DNA from: Candidatus Acidulodesulfobacterium ferriphilum
GTDB taxonomy: Bacteria > SZUA-79 > Acidulodesulfobacterales > Acidulodesulfobacteraceae
Direction: 5' to 3'
NCBI GenBank assembly: GCA_004195035.1
Contig: SGBD01000001.1
Span: forward strand, 372,001 to 436,000
Length of the DNA: 64,000 nucleotides
Under the pieces are notes generated by a model. The model saw only the letters and a list, made by a program, of their open reading frames with translations, had not been told where the DNA came from and did no database searches. Positions 26,155 to 33,439 of this stretch are shown piece by piece. The translations under genes were made by a program, and so were the position numbers. The stretch's first letter is position 1. Each line of letters begins with the position of its first letter.

Positions 26155-26919
26155 TTAAAAATAAAACAGTTTAAAAATTAGAGCGGTTATCAGGACGCCT
26201 ATTAAACTGCCGACAAAAACCTCGAGCCTTGTATGAATACCGCTATTTATTCGGGAAAAGGCTATAAGCAAAGCCAGAACAAATGTAAGAAGCGAAACAA
26301 CAGGGTTTAATGTTAAAAATGAAACCATCAGCCATATTGAAAAAGCAATAGCGGAGTGCCCGCTCGGCAGCCCGCCCCGAAGCGGCGTACCCTTATTAAA
26401 CATTGCCTTTATTATGATTATAGCGACAAAAACAAGCGATATAACAACGATTGCGATGTCCGAACCCGGTGTCCTTATCATATTTACAATGTAGTATATC
26501 ATATAATAAAGATATTTTGAAAATATTTCATAACCTACTATAAAAGCTCCAAAAGCCGACAAAAGAACCGCCCCTGCCGCCAAATTTTTTACGGCAGCCA
26601 TTTTTGGGGACTGTTCTTTAGAAATAAAGTCGGACAAATATTCTATGGAAGTGTTCACGGTTTCGGCAAATAAGACAAAAAATACGGAAATGAATATCAG
26701 GAGCAGGTCGATTTTGGGCAACCGTAAAAAAAGGGCAAGCAAAATTGCGCTTAAAGCAACTATAAAATGAATCCGCATATTCCTTTCGGTCTTAGTTGCA
26801 AGTATTATTCCTTCTATTGCCGCATTTAACGATTCGGTCAATGTTTGCGGAGTATATTTTTTATCCCTATGCTTATAATCGTCTTTAATTTTAATATGGT
26901 TGCTTTCCATGATATTCAA
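26155..26919 (-). CDS. DgkA-type lipid kinase fused to PAP2 phosphatase
   Basis: Two membrane enzymes in one 254-residue chain. Residues 24-130 are a DgkA-type diacylglycerol/undecaprenol kinase (NMRIHFIVAL, the ligand motif FAETVNTSIEYL). Residues 150-254 are a PAP2 acid phosphatase domain with LPSGHSAIAFS and SRINSGIHTRLEV, the expected final Asp being Glu. Such a chain could phosphorylate and dephosphorylate prenol or glycerol lipids and so recycle carrier lipids, but substrate is not shown by sequence. The start is TTG at 26919, overlapping the ybeY stop as TTGA; ATG at 26910 is the alternative. Confidence 0.87.
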   Translation of the reverse strand: MNIMESNHIKIKDDYKHRDKKYTPQTLTESLNAAIEGIILATKTERNMRIHFIVALSAILLALFLRLPKIDLLLIFISVFFVLFAETVNTSIEYLSDFISKEQSPKMAAVKNLAAGAVLLSAFGAFIVGYEIFSKYLYYMIYYIVNMIRTPGSDIAIVVISLVFVAIIIIKAMFNKGTPLRGGLPSGHSAIAFSIWLMVSFLTLNPVVSLLTFVLALLIAFSRINSGIHTRLEVFVGSLIGVLITALIFKLFYF

Positions 26920-27446
26920 ATCTTATCGAATAATAGTTTTTGCATATCCTTCATTTCTTTATCGTAAGTTTCATCGTTAATATCTAAAATATGCTCTTCG
27001 TCATGAACATATCCAAAAAGATGTAAAATTCCGTGAATTATCAAAAGGGCTAATTCTTTGTTGAATCCGTTAATCTTGCAGGGATTTATGCCCCTGCTAT
27101 TGTTACATGTAATCCATTTTTCTTTCTCCCAAAAATCCTTGTATTTTAAATAGTTTTTCCGGGCAACGGACGGAGCTATATAAATTTCTCCTATATGAAA
27201 AATATCCCCCTCATACTCTTTGATTTCAAAGGATAAAACATCGGTCGCGGCATCTTTATGCAGGTAAGCTTTATTTAGTTTCCGTATATAGGCAGGGGAG
27301 CAAAAAATTATATCGATTTCGTAAGAACCGCAAAAAAGATTTAGGATAGCGCTATGAACGATATAACGGACTAACCTTTGATTTATTCCCTGCTTCCTTT
27401 GGAGATTCGTTATATTTACTATCTTCTTTGGCTTCCGTTTCTTCAT
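26916..27446 (-). CDS. ybeY: Endoribonuclease / rRNA maturation factor YbeY
   Basis: Zinc-dependent RNase involved in 16S rRNA 3' end maturation and ribosome quality control. The metal site HGILHLFGYVHDEEH keeps all three histidines, although the Asp usually before the last one is Val. TDVLSFEI and the IGEIYIAP strand are also family marks. At 176 residues it carries a short insertion (about 105-130) before the metal helix. The N-terminal IVNITNLQRKQGINQRL segment matches the family start, so the ATG at 27446 looks right even though it overlaps pgpH by 95 bases. Confidence 0.92.
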   Translation of the reverse strand: MKKRKPKKIVNITNLQRKQGINQRLVRYIVHSAILNLFCGSYEIDIIFCSPAYIRKLNKAYLHKDAATDVLSFEIKEYEGDIFHIGEIYIAPSVARKNYLKYKDFWEKEKWITCNNSRGINPCKINGFNKELALLIIHGILHLFGYVHDEEHILDINDETYDKEMKDMQKLLFDKI

Positions 27447-29667
27447 ATTCTAGTGACCTGCCCGTATAAGGAATTCTTTGGTGAAAAACGCTGTTCAACA
27501 CTTTAACGAATGCCGACCCTATAATATGCAGGTCTTTTAATGTCAACTCGCACTCATCGAGTTGTCCGTCGCTATAAATTCTATTCACCGTCTTTCTAAC
27601 CATTAATTCTAACCGGGATGGAGAAATATTAACCATTGTCCTTGAAATAGCCTCGACGGAATCGGCTAACATTATTATACCGGCTTCCTTGGTTTGGGGC
27701 TTTTTCCCGTTGTATCTGAATGTGTCTTTGGAAAGACCCTCGTCTTTATTCTCCTTAGAAGCCTTCTCGTAAAATGCTCCAATCATGGATGTTCCATGAT
27801 GTTCGCTAATTATATTTTCGACCCTGGTTCCCAATCTATATTTTTTTGAAAGCTCCTGCCCCTCTTTAACATGGGAGGCTATTATCAAACTGCTCATCGT
27901 CGGGGCAAGTTTATCGTGCGGGTTTTCTCGATTAGATATATTTTCGATATAATAATTTGGTTTTATGATCTTTCCTATGTCGTGATACAGGCTCGCGACT
28001 CTTGTCAGCAAGGGGTTTGCGCCGATGGCAAATGCGGCTGATTCCGCCAGTGTGGCAACCATTATCGAATGCTGATAGGTGCCGGGAGCCGCAATGGATA
28101 ATTGTTTTAACAAAGGGTGATTGGTATTTGAAAGCTCAAGCAGTTTAAAATCCGTCGTATATCCAAAAATCCTTTCAAGTAAAGGTATCAGCCCGATTAC
28201 CATTATGGATGAAATAACGCCCGATAAAAACGCAAAGACAATGCTGTAAATGTTCTGGATATTGATCAGGTTAAGCCTCATTAAAGCGAATGCGATAACT
28301 ATGCAGACATTTAAAACGCCGGTTATAACCCCCGCTTTCACTATTCTGCCCCATGAAGAAAAGTCAAAAACCTCATAGGATGCGATTAAGCTCCCGCCAA
28401 ATGTGTAAATCATAAAAAAGATGGAGTTTTTGAAAATTATCGATGTTAAAATCGAAAAAAGGGCTATATAAACAACCGAAACCTCCGAATTCAACACTAT
28501 TCTAATCAGCATGGGACCGAAGGCAAAGGGTATTAAATAATAAATATCGTTACGATTAATAAACGGAAAATATAAAGTCAGGGCATTCGCGAAAATAATC
28601 CCCGCTTTAATTATCAAAATAGATGTTATTAAAATCGTAATGATAAAAAGAATATTCTTGAAATCAAGCGATAATCTGAACTTCCTGATATATCTATAAG
28701 GAAAAATATAGGAAAGAGACAAAAGAATTACGACAACAAAAAATAGGCCGATCAGGGAGGGAATATTGTTTTCTAATTTAAATATCGATTCGTAGGTATT
28801 TAACTCGAGAGCCTTGGATTTAGTGATAAGCTTGCCCGCATTAATCAGAAGCATACCTTTATCCACATGTATATAGATAAGCGGGGTTTTCTTTTTAATA
28901 TCCTCGATTTTTTTTAGCGTAAGATATTTAGAATACACAATATCAGGCTTAATAACACGGTAAACCAATTTATATATATCGTTCTGCATATAAGACGGCA
29001 AAAAGCTCAAATACTGCCTCGTATAATAATATGTAAAACCTTTAACCTTGTTTAGTGTGAAAAATATCTGGGGATAGCCTATTATCCTTGAGCTGTTTGT
29101 TATAACATTTCTTATTTCTATCTTTTTATCATTCGAAGGCGGCTCTGACAAAACACCTTTTTTATAAATATCGTCAACTATTTTTAAAATATAATTTTCG
29201 ACATTTTTATTATAATTTAAAAAATAAAACTCGTTGAGGGTGGCTTTGTCTAATTTTATGCCAAGCTTCGAAGCGAATATATTCCCTGATACGGCTAAAT
29301 TTCCATTATTTTGCGGATGAGCATGTTTATAAGATCTTGCAAAGGCAAAAGCCCTCCTTATCTTTCTCAGGAGCGTTACCTTGACTTCGGGGTAAAACAA
29401 GTAAACATCGGGGGTATTTTCAATTTTTTGTTTAAGCAGGTTGTTGGTCGCCTTTACATTAATATACCTAAAACTTTTCTCGGCTATTATTGTCTTTTTT
29501 GCAATTTCACCCGCTTTGTACTTGTTCTTAATGAATTCCACGCCGTTGTAAAGCAAAAAGGTCAAAAATATTGAGGATATTAAAAGTAATGCTAAAAGGG
29601 GATAATAACGGTTTCCTGCTTCTAAGGCGTTATTTTTTAGAAATTCGAGAAATTTCGTTCGTTTCAT
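27352..29667 (-). CDS. pgpH: 7TM-HD phosphohydrolase, PgpH/YqfF family
   Basis: Membrane-anchored HD-domain protein; in Firmicutes PgpH degrades cyclic di-AMP. An N-terminal helix (about 20-42) precedes a large extracytoplasmic domain (45-300) and seven membrane helices (about 300-505). The cytoplasmic HD domain has PGTYQHSIMVATLAESAA, SLYHDIGKI, SEHHGTSM and MLADSVEAISR. At 771 residues it is typical. No diadenylate cyclase is present in the window, so the nucleotide substrate is inferred from family. It overlaps phoH (38 bases) and ybeY (95 bases), an order conserved in many bacteria. Confidence 0.93.
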   Translation of the reverse strand: MKRTKFLEFLKNNALEAGNRYYPLLALLLISSIFLTFLLYNGVEFIKNKYKAGEIAKKTIIAEKSFRYINVKATNNLLKQKIENTPDVYLFYPEVKVTLLRKIRRAFAFARSYKHAHPQNNGNLAVSGNIFASKLGIKLDKATLNEFYFLNYNKNVENYILKIVDDIYKKGVLSEPPSNDKKIEIRNVITNSSRIIGYPQIFFTLNKVKGFTYYYTRQYLSFLPSYMQNDIYKLVYRVIKPDIVYSKYLTLKKIEDIKKKTPLIYIHVDKGMLLINAGKLITKSKALELNTYESIFKLENNIPSLIGLFFVVVILLSLSYIFPYRYIRKFRLSLDFKNILFIITILITSILIIKAGIIFANALTLYFPFINRNDIYYLIPFAFGPMLIRIVLNSEVSVVYIALFSILTSIIFKNSIFFMIYTFGGSLIASYEVFDFSSWGRIVKAGVITGVLNVCIVIAFALMRLNLINIQNIYSIVFAFLSGVISSIMVIGLIPLLERIFGYTTDFKLLELSNTNHPLLKQLSIAAPGTYQHSIMVATLAESAAFAIGANPLLTRVASLYHDIGKIIKPNYYIENISNRENPHDKLAPTMSSLIIASHVKEGQELSKKYRLGTRVENIISEHHGTSMIGAFYEKASKENKDEGLSKDTFRYNGKKPQTKEAGIIMLADSVEAISRTMVNISPSRLELMVRKTVNRIYSDGQLDECELTLKDLHIIGSAFVKVLNSVFHQRIPYTGRSLEYEETEAKEDSKYNESPKEAGNKSKVSPLYRS

Positions 29668-30724
29668 AGGCTTTTATTATATTTTGAACAAGTTTATGCC
29701 TTAGCACATCAGTCCCGTTAAAATGTACTACTTCGATCCCTGAGGTATTGTTTAAAATCTTGCTTGCGGTTAAGAGACCTGATTCTTTATCTAAAGGAAG
29801 ATCGGTTTGCGTTATATCGCCGTTTACGACAATTTTTGAACCTGAACCGATTCTTGTAAGCATCATCTTCATCTGTTCGTTTGTGGCATTTTGCGCTTCA
29901 TCCAATATTATAAAAGAGTTATTGAGGGTTCTGCCCCTCATAAACGCGATCGGCGCAACCTCTATAACATCCGTTTCGATAAGTTTCATTACTTTATCAA
30001 ACTCGAGCATCTCGTATAGAGCGTCATATAAAGGTCTTAAGTAAGGATTGATTTTTTGTGAAATGTCTCCGGGTAAAAACCCCAATTTTTCACCGGCTTC
30101 TACGGCGGGGCGCGTTAATATTATTCTGTCAAACAGCTTTTTTTGAAATAACGACACTGCACAAGCCATAGCAAGATAAGTTTTTCCAGTCCCTGCAGGC
30201 CCGACCCCGATAACTATATCGTTTTTATAAATGGCGTCCACATATTTTTTTTGATTTATCGTTCGGGGAGCTACAATCTTTTTTCTCGGGGTTATTAAGA
30301 CGGAATTATAAAAATTGGCGCCGATATTTTGACCGGGGCTTTCAGTTTTCATCTTTGCCAGTCTTATTAAATCGTTATCCGTAACAACTTTATTTGTTTT
30401 ATATAAATCTATGAGGTCATATATAAATTCGCCGCAAATTCTCACATTTTCCTTACTGCCCTTAACCAACAAAACATTGCCCCTGACCGATATATCGACG
30501 GCAAATTCAGCCCCGATAATATCTAAGATATGCGAGGATGGGCTGGAAAACTTATTGAAAAGGTCAATGTCTTCCAACTCGATCTTTTCAATACGGGCGG
30601 AAACATTTTCTTTCGGCTCGCACTCCTTTACCATAACCGCCTGCGCCGTTTTCCGCTCCGCAGCTGCTGCCTTCCGTATTTTATCGATGTTTCTCAAATT
30701 ATGTTTTTGACGACCTCTCGGCAC
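29630..30724 (-). CDS. PhoH-like ATPase (YbeZ family)
   Basis: P-loop ATPase of the PhoH family, usually linked to YbeY and thought to act in RNA metabolism. It has a KH-like N-terminal part (about 50-110), Walker A GVGPAGTGKTYLAMA, TRPAVEAGEKLGFLPGD, Walker B SFIILDEAQNATNEQMKM and the sensor GDITQTDLP. The GTG start at 30724 gives a lysine- and arginine-rich extension of about 30 residues and has no ribosome-binding site. An ATG at 30634 with AGGCGG just upstream is an equally good start and fits the family's usual N-terminus better. Confidence 0.94.
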   Translation of the reverse strand: MPRGRQKHNLRNIDKIRKAAAAERKTAQAVMVKECEPKENVSARIEKIELEDIDLFNKFSSPSSHILDIIGAEFAVDISVRGNVLLVKGSKENVRICGEFIYDLIDLYKTNKVVTDNDLIRLAKMKTESPGQNIGANFYNSVLITPRKKIVAPRTINQKKYVDAIYKNDIVIGVGPAGTGKTYLAMACAVSLFQKKLFDRIILTRPAVEAGEKLGFLPGDISQKINPYLRPLYDALYEMLEFDKVMKLIETDVIEVAPIAFMRGRTLNNSFIILDEAQNATNEQMKMMLTRIGSGSKIVVNGDITQTDLPLDKESGLLTASKILNNTSGIEVVHFNGTDVLRHKLVQNIIKAYETNEISRISKK

Positions 30725-30822
30725 TTATAAATTTATATTTATAGTTAATTATAACATTATAGTCAAAAAAGTCAAAATCGCAAGATTTAAAATATGGCGT
30801 CTGCCATATTTAAGCCTGAAAT

Positions 30823-31866
30823 CTAATGCACTTCCAGAATATTTCCTTTGTATCCAAATTTTTCAAGCAGCATTCTACTATTGTTAATACAACCGGCGGT
30901 ACTAAAATGCGTTTCAATAAATAATCCGTTAGATAATTTTTTTGGCGCTCTAAAATTATCCTTATACCTATGTTTAGGTTCTGTATTAATCAGATTTCTT
31001 TTGCGGCCCGTTGGTATCGGACACTCCTTCCTAGTCAATTTACCTTTCTTAATAAGCCATTCCGCAGTATTAGTCAATATTTCCAGAGATTTTCTTACCT
31101 CAAAATAATTACCATTAATTTTAATGCTCTTTGGATTTATGTTTTCTTCAACCTGAGTATTGGTATGTTCTGGCTCAATTTCCTCGGCGGATAAAATTCC
31201 TTCTTTAATCCTCTCTCTTAAAAAATCTTCAATCATCATAGTTTCGAATTTAAAATCCGGATACCCTTCAATTATTATTTTACTAAAAACAGGGGTTAAT
31301 CCTTTTATTATTTCTTCCGGTTCCTCAATCAACGATTTCCAGACCTCATCAAGTATCTTAAGTTTATTTATAAGATTTTCGATATTTTCAATGCTCTCTT
31401 TGCTGATAGTATTTAGTTTTCTTATAACGGCAGTTAATCCATCGCTTTCCATATCCGTTTTCCATACTATTCGCTCTGATACGGTTGTTCCTTCTTCAAA
31501 TGATCTAAATAGTATCCAAATTACCCCGTTGGTTAAAACGCTATATTTCATCCCTTCAGAAAAACAGTATCTCGCTAATTGTTTTAGCGGTGATATATCA
31601 GATTTTTCTTCAATATCTGTAGATAAATTCTTGGCTTCAATAAAAATCACTTTTTTATCGTTTTTAATAAGAACATAATCGGGTATGCCTTTGCCTTCAT
31701 CAATTGAAATATTTGGTTGAACATCTTCGGGATTTTCAGTATCCCAACCTAAACTTCTTAAGAGCGGATTTATTACTTGTTCTCTCACAGCCATTTCGTT
31801 TTGTTCATAAAGAGAACGGTGTTTCTTAATTTTTTCGAGTATATTTTCTACGGTTCCTTTAAGCAT
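30823..31866 (-). CDS. Orphan HsdR-N-type (type I restriction-like) nuclease protein
   Basis: A 347-residue protein whose first half matches the HSDR_N domain of type I restriction enzymes. The PD-(D/E)xK core is intact: Asp63 in IPDYVL, then Glu77 and Lys79 in FIEAK, followed by LARYCFSEGMKYSVLTNG and WILF. The region after about 190 is not recognised; it contains a basic segment and ends in GLFIETHFSTAGC. No helicase, hsdM or hsdS gene is adjacent, so it is not a normal type I system. A strong AGGAGGT site precedes the ATG. Possible roles are defence or repair; function is not established. Confidence 0.75.
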   Translation of the reverse strand: MLKGTVENILEKIKKHRSLYEQNEMAVREQVINPLLRSLGWDTENPEDVQPNISIDEGKGIPDYVLIKNDKKVIFIEAKNLSTDIEEKSDISPLKQLARYCFSEGMKYSVLTNGVIWILFRSFEEGTTVSERIVWKTDMESDGLTAVIRKLNTISKESIENIENLINKLKILDEVWKSLIEEPEEIIKGLTPVFSKIIIEGYPDFKFETMMIEDFLRERIKEGILSAEEIEPEHTNTQVEENINPKSIKINGNYFEVRKSLEILTNTAEWLIKKGKLTRKECPIPTGRKRNLINTEPKHRYKDNFRAPKKLSNGLFIETHFSTAGCINNSRMLLEKFGYKGNILEVH

Positions 31867-31884
31867 TGAGTTTACCTCCTAATT

Positions 31885-31913
31885 ATTTATTTTTACACAA
31901 AAAATTATGACAA
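31885..31913 (-). promoter_or_regulatory. Candidate sigma-70-type promoter
   Basis: On the minus strand, TTGTCA (31913-31908) is separated by 17 bases from ATAAAT (31890-31885). It lies just ahead of the AGGAGGT ribosome-binding site of the HsdR-N-type gene. The area is AT-rich, so a chance match is possible. Confidence 0.3.
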
Positions 31914-32063
31914 GTTCTCATCTATCCGAGCATTTTTAATTTTATTAGACCTTGCCTACATCCAAGTGACGATCAGTATTTGAAGTAAAAGTTGGATAAA
32001 ATTTCCCCGATATATTTAAATACAGACATTTTTATTTCCAAAGTTTTTTATAATTTAAACGCT

Positions 32064-33017
32064 TCAAAAAAGCAAATGTTCATCACAGTCTGAAGAATAT
32101 GCACATAAATCGGATAGACACCATGGTTTTGTCATGTTTCTCCATAATTTTTTGCTATTATTAAAAATCTTTAAGAGTGAGCCCTTTCCATTCCATTCTG
32201 AAAGGCTATATCTTGCAATATCGCAAGGGAACACTTCTTTATTGGGGGATAAAACTAACGTAGTGAAACCGGCAAGGCAATCAATATGTGAATCTCTTGC
32301 TTGAAAATTTGTAATTGTTGGGTTTTTATCATTAAAATTTGAAACAGCTATAGATTTAGATATTGCAATATCTTTTATTTGCGGAATGATTTCAGCGGAA
32401 AATATATCTCTTTCGATAGCACTCAGTTCTATTTCTGGATGACCCATAACATTCATTAAATGAAATCGGCTGGTAAATTTACTAAAAAAATCTATAGCCT
32501 CAGAAATGTCTAAAAAATTATATTTATTTATAACTATTCCTATAGAAGGGGATAATTCTTTATTGCCAGCTTCTTCAACTAAATTCATAAAACCTCTATA
32601 AGTTTCATTATATAATTGTCTGGTTTTATTATGGATATCCGGCGTATGACCGTCAAAACTGATTTGAATAAAAGGTATTATTTCAAGTTCAAATAACGAT
32701 TTTGCAATTTCTTTGCCGATAAATGTGCCATTTGAAACTATTGATATTCCAAGTTTAGCTGATTTGATTATTTCAATAAATTTCAATATATCTTTATGAA
32801 TAAACGGTTCTCCGCCGCTTAAATTTATATCAAATATTCCAATCTCGTTGGCTTCCTCGACAATTAACGAGAAATCTTCAAGGCTAATATCGCAATTTTC
32901 TCTTTTATTATAGCCAAATCTATCATAACAGTACTTACAATTTAAATTGCACCTATCGGTTATTTCAATAACCAAAAGCAACGGAGATCGCAAATCTAAA
33001 TTATTTTGTTTGTTCAT
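32064..33017 (-). CDS. Radical SAM enzyme with SPASM/twitch-like C-terminus
   Basis: A 317-residue radical SAM protein. The CX3CX2C cluster motif is Cys23, Cys27 and Cys30 (DRCNLNCKYCYD), with INLSGGEPFIH and ISFDGHTPDIHNKTR typical of the fold. A C-terminal set of Cys247 (CLAG), Cys265, Cys300, Cys305 and Cys311 resembles a SPASM or twitch domain binding an auxiliary iron-sulfur cluster. Such enzymes often modify peptides. The frame opens at 33131, but those 38 extra residues lie over the 79-residue gene in another frame and look non-coding; ATG at 33017 leaves a 17-base overlap suited to translational coupling. The substrate is unknown. Confidence 0.82.
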   Translation of the reverse strand: MNKQNNLDLRSPLLLVIEITDRCNLNCKYCYDRFGYNKRENCDISLEDFSLIVEEANEIGIFDINLSGGEPFIHKDILKFIEIIKSAKLGISIVSNGTFIGKEIAKSLFELEIIPFIQISFDGHTPDIHNKTRQLYNETYRGFMNLVEEAGNKELSPSIGIVINKYNFLDISEAIDFFSKFTSRFHLMNVMGHPEIELSAIERDIFSAEIIPQIKDIAISKSIAVSNFNDKNPTITNFQARDSHIDCLAGFTTLVLSPNKEVFPCDIARYSLSEWNGKGSLLKIFNNSKKLWRNMTKPWCLSDLCAYSSDCDEHLLF

Positions 33018-33240
33018 GACTGATAAACTCGTTAAAAGCTTCTTCGTCCATTTTCCATATAATCCCTTCCTTATCCTGAACAGTATAATTATTTTCTCCC
33101 TCTTTTCTCCATCTATATTGACTTGAAACATAAGGGGATATTCTGCTGCCCCATTGATAATTCCAGTGCCCGCTCCATTTTTGTATTGAAGATTTTGGCT
33201 CCATGGTGTAAATGGAATCTAAAAAAACTTCTTTTTTCAT
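33001..33240 (-). CDS. 79-residue Trp/Tyr-rich protein; possible peptide substrate or PqqD-like partner
   Basis: Not recognised as a known family. A GGGAGAT ribosome-binding site lies directly upstream of the ATG. Residues 22-44 are dense in aromatics: Trp22, Trp26 and Trp30 at four-residue spacing, Trp44, and Tyr28, Tyr37 and Tyr42. Residues 37-75 could form two beta-hairpins and a helix (YTVQDKEGIIWKMDEEAFNEF), which resembles the first half of a PqqD/RRE peptide-binding domain. Its 3' end overlaps the radical SAM gene by 17 bases. It may be the substrate of that enzyme or a small recognition protein; both are inferences from position and composition. Confidence 0.6.
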   Translation of the reverse strand: MKKEVFLDSIYTMEPKSSIQKWSGHWNYQWGSRISPYVSSQYRWRKEGENNYTVQDKEGIIWKMDEEAFNEFISHEQTK

Positions 33241-33316
33241 ATTGAATCTCCCATATTAAACTGAATTAAAATTTTACACAGCATAAAAAGCTCGCACCAT
33301 CAAGGCTTTATATAAT

Positions 33317-33345
33317 AATATATAATCTAATTATAAAATATTCAA
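33317..33345 (-). promoter_or_regulatory. Candidate sigma-70-type promoter
   Basis: On the minus strand, TTGAAT (33345-33340) and TATATT (33322-33317) are 17 bases apart, about 76 bases upstream of the 79-residue gene. This would let the small gene and the radical SAM gene be transcribed apart from the TPR gene. The very AT-rich surroundings limit confidence. Confidence 0.3.
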
Positions 33346-33439
33346 GTTAAGTTAAATTTTATTTAATTTGGCAATATATAAATTCATAATACTTGTGAGT
33401 TTAAATTTAATACGGTATATAAAAATTTAAATATATTGC

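Noticed and set aside
31160-31678. 172-residue plus-strand open frame opposite the HsdR-N-type gene
   Set aside because: Serine- and isoleucine-rich shadow of the sense gene; no ribosome-binding site or family.
33018-33131. N-terminal 38-residue extension of the radical SAM protein
   Set aside because: It lies over the 79-residue gene in another frame and shows no radical SAM features; ATG at 33017 is preferred.
33371-33439. 9-bp inverted repeat GCAATATAT/ATATATTGC near the end of the TPR gene
   Set aside because: Long loop in very AT-rich sequence; likely chance.
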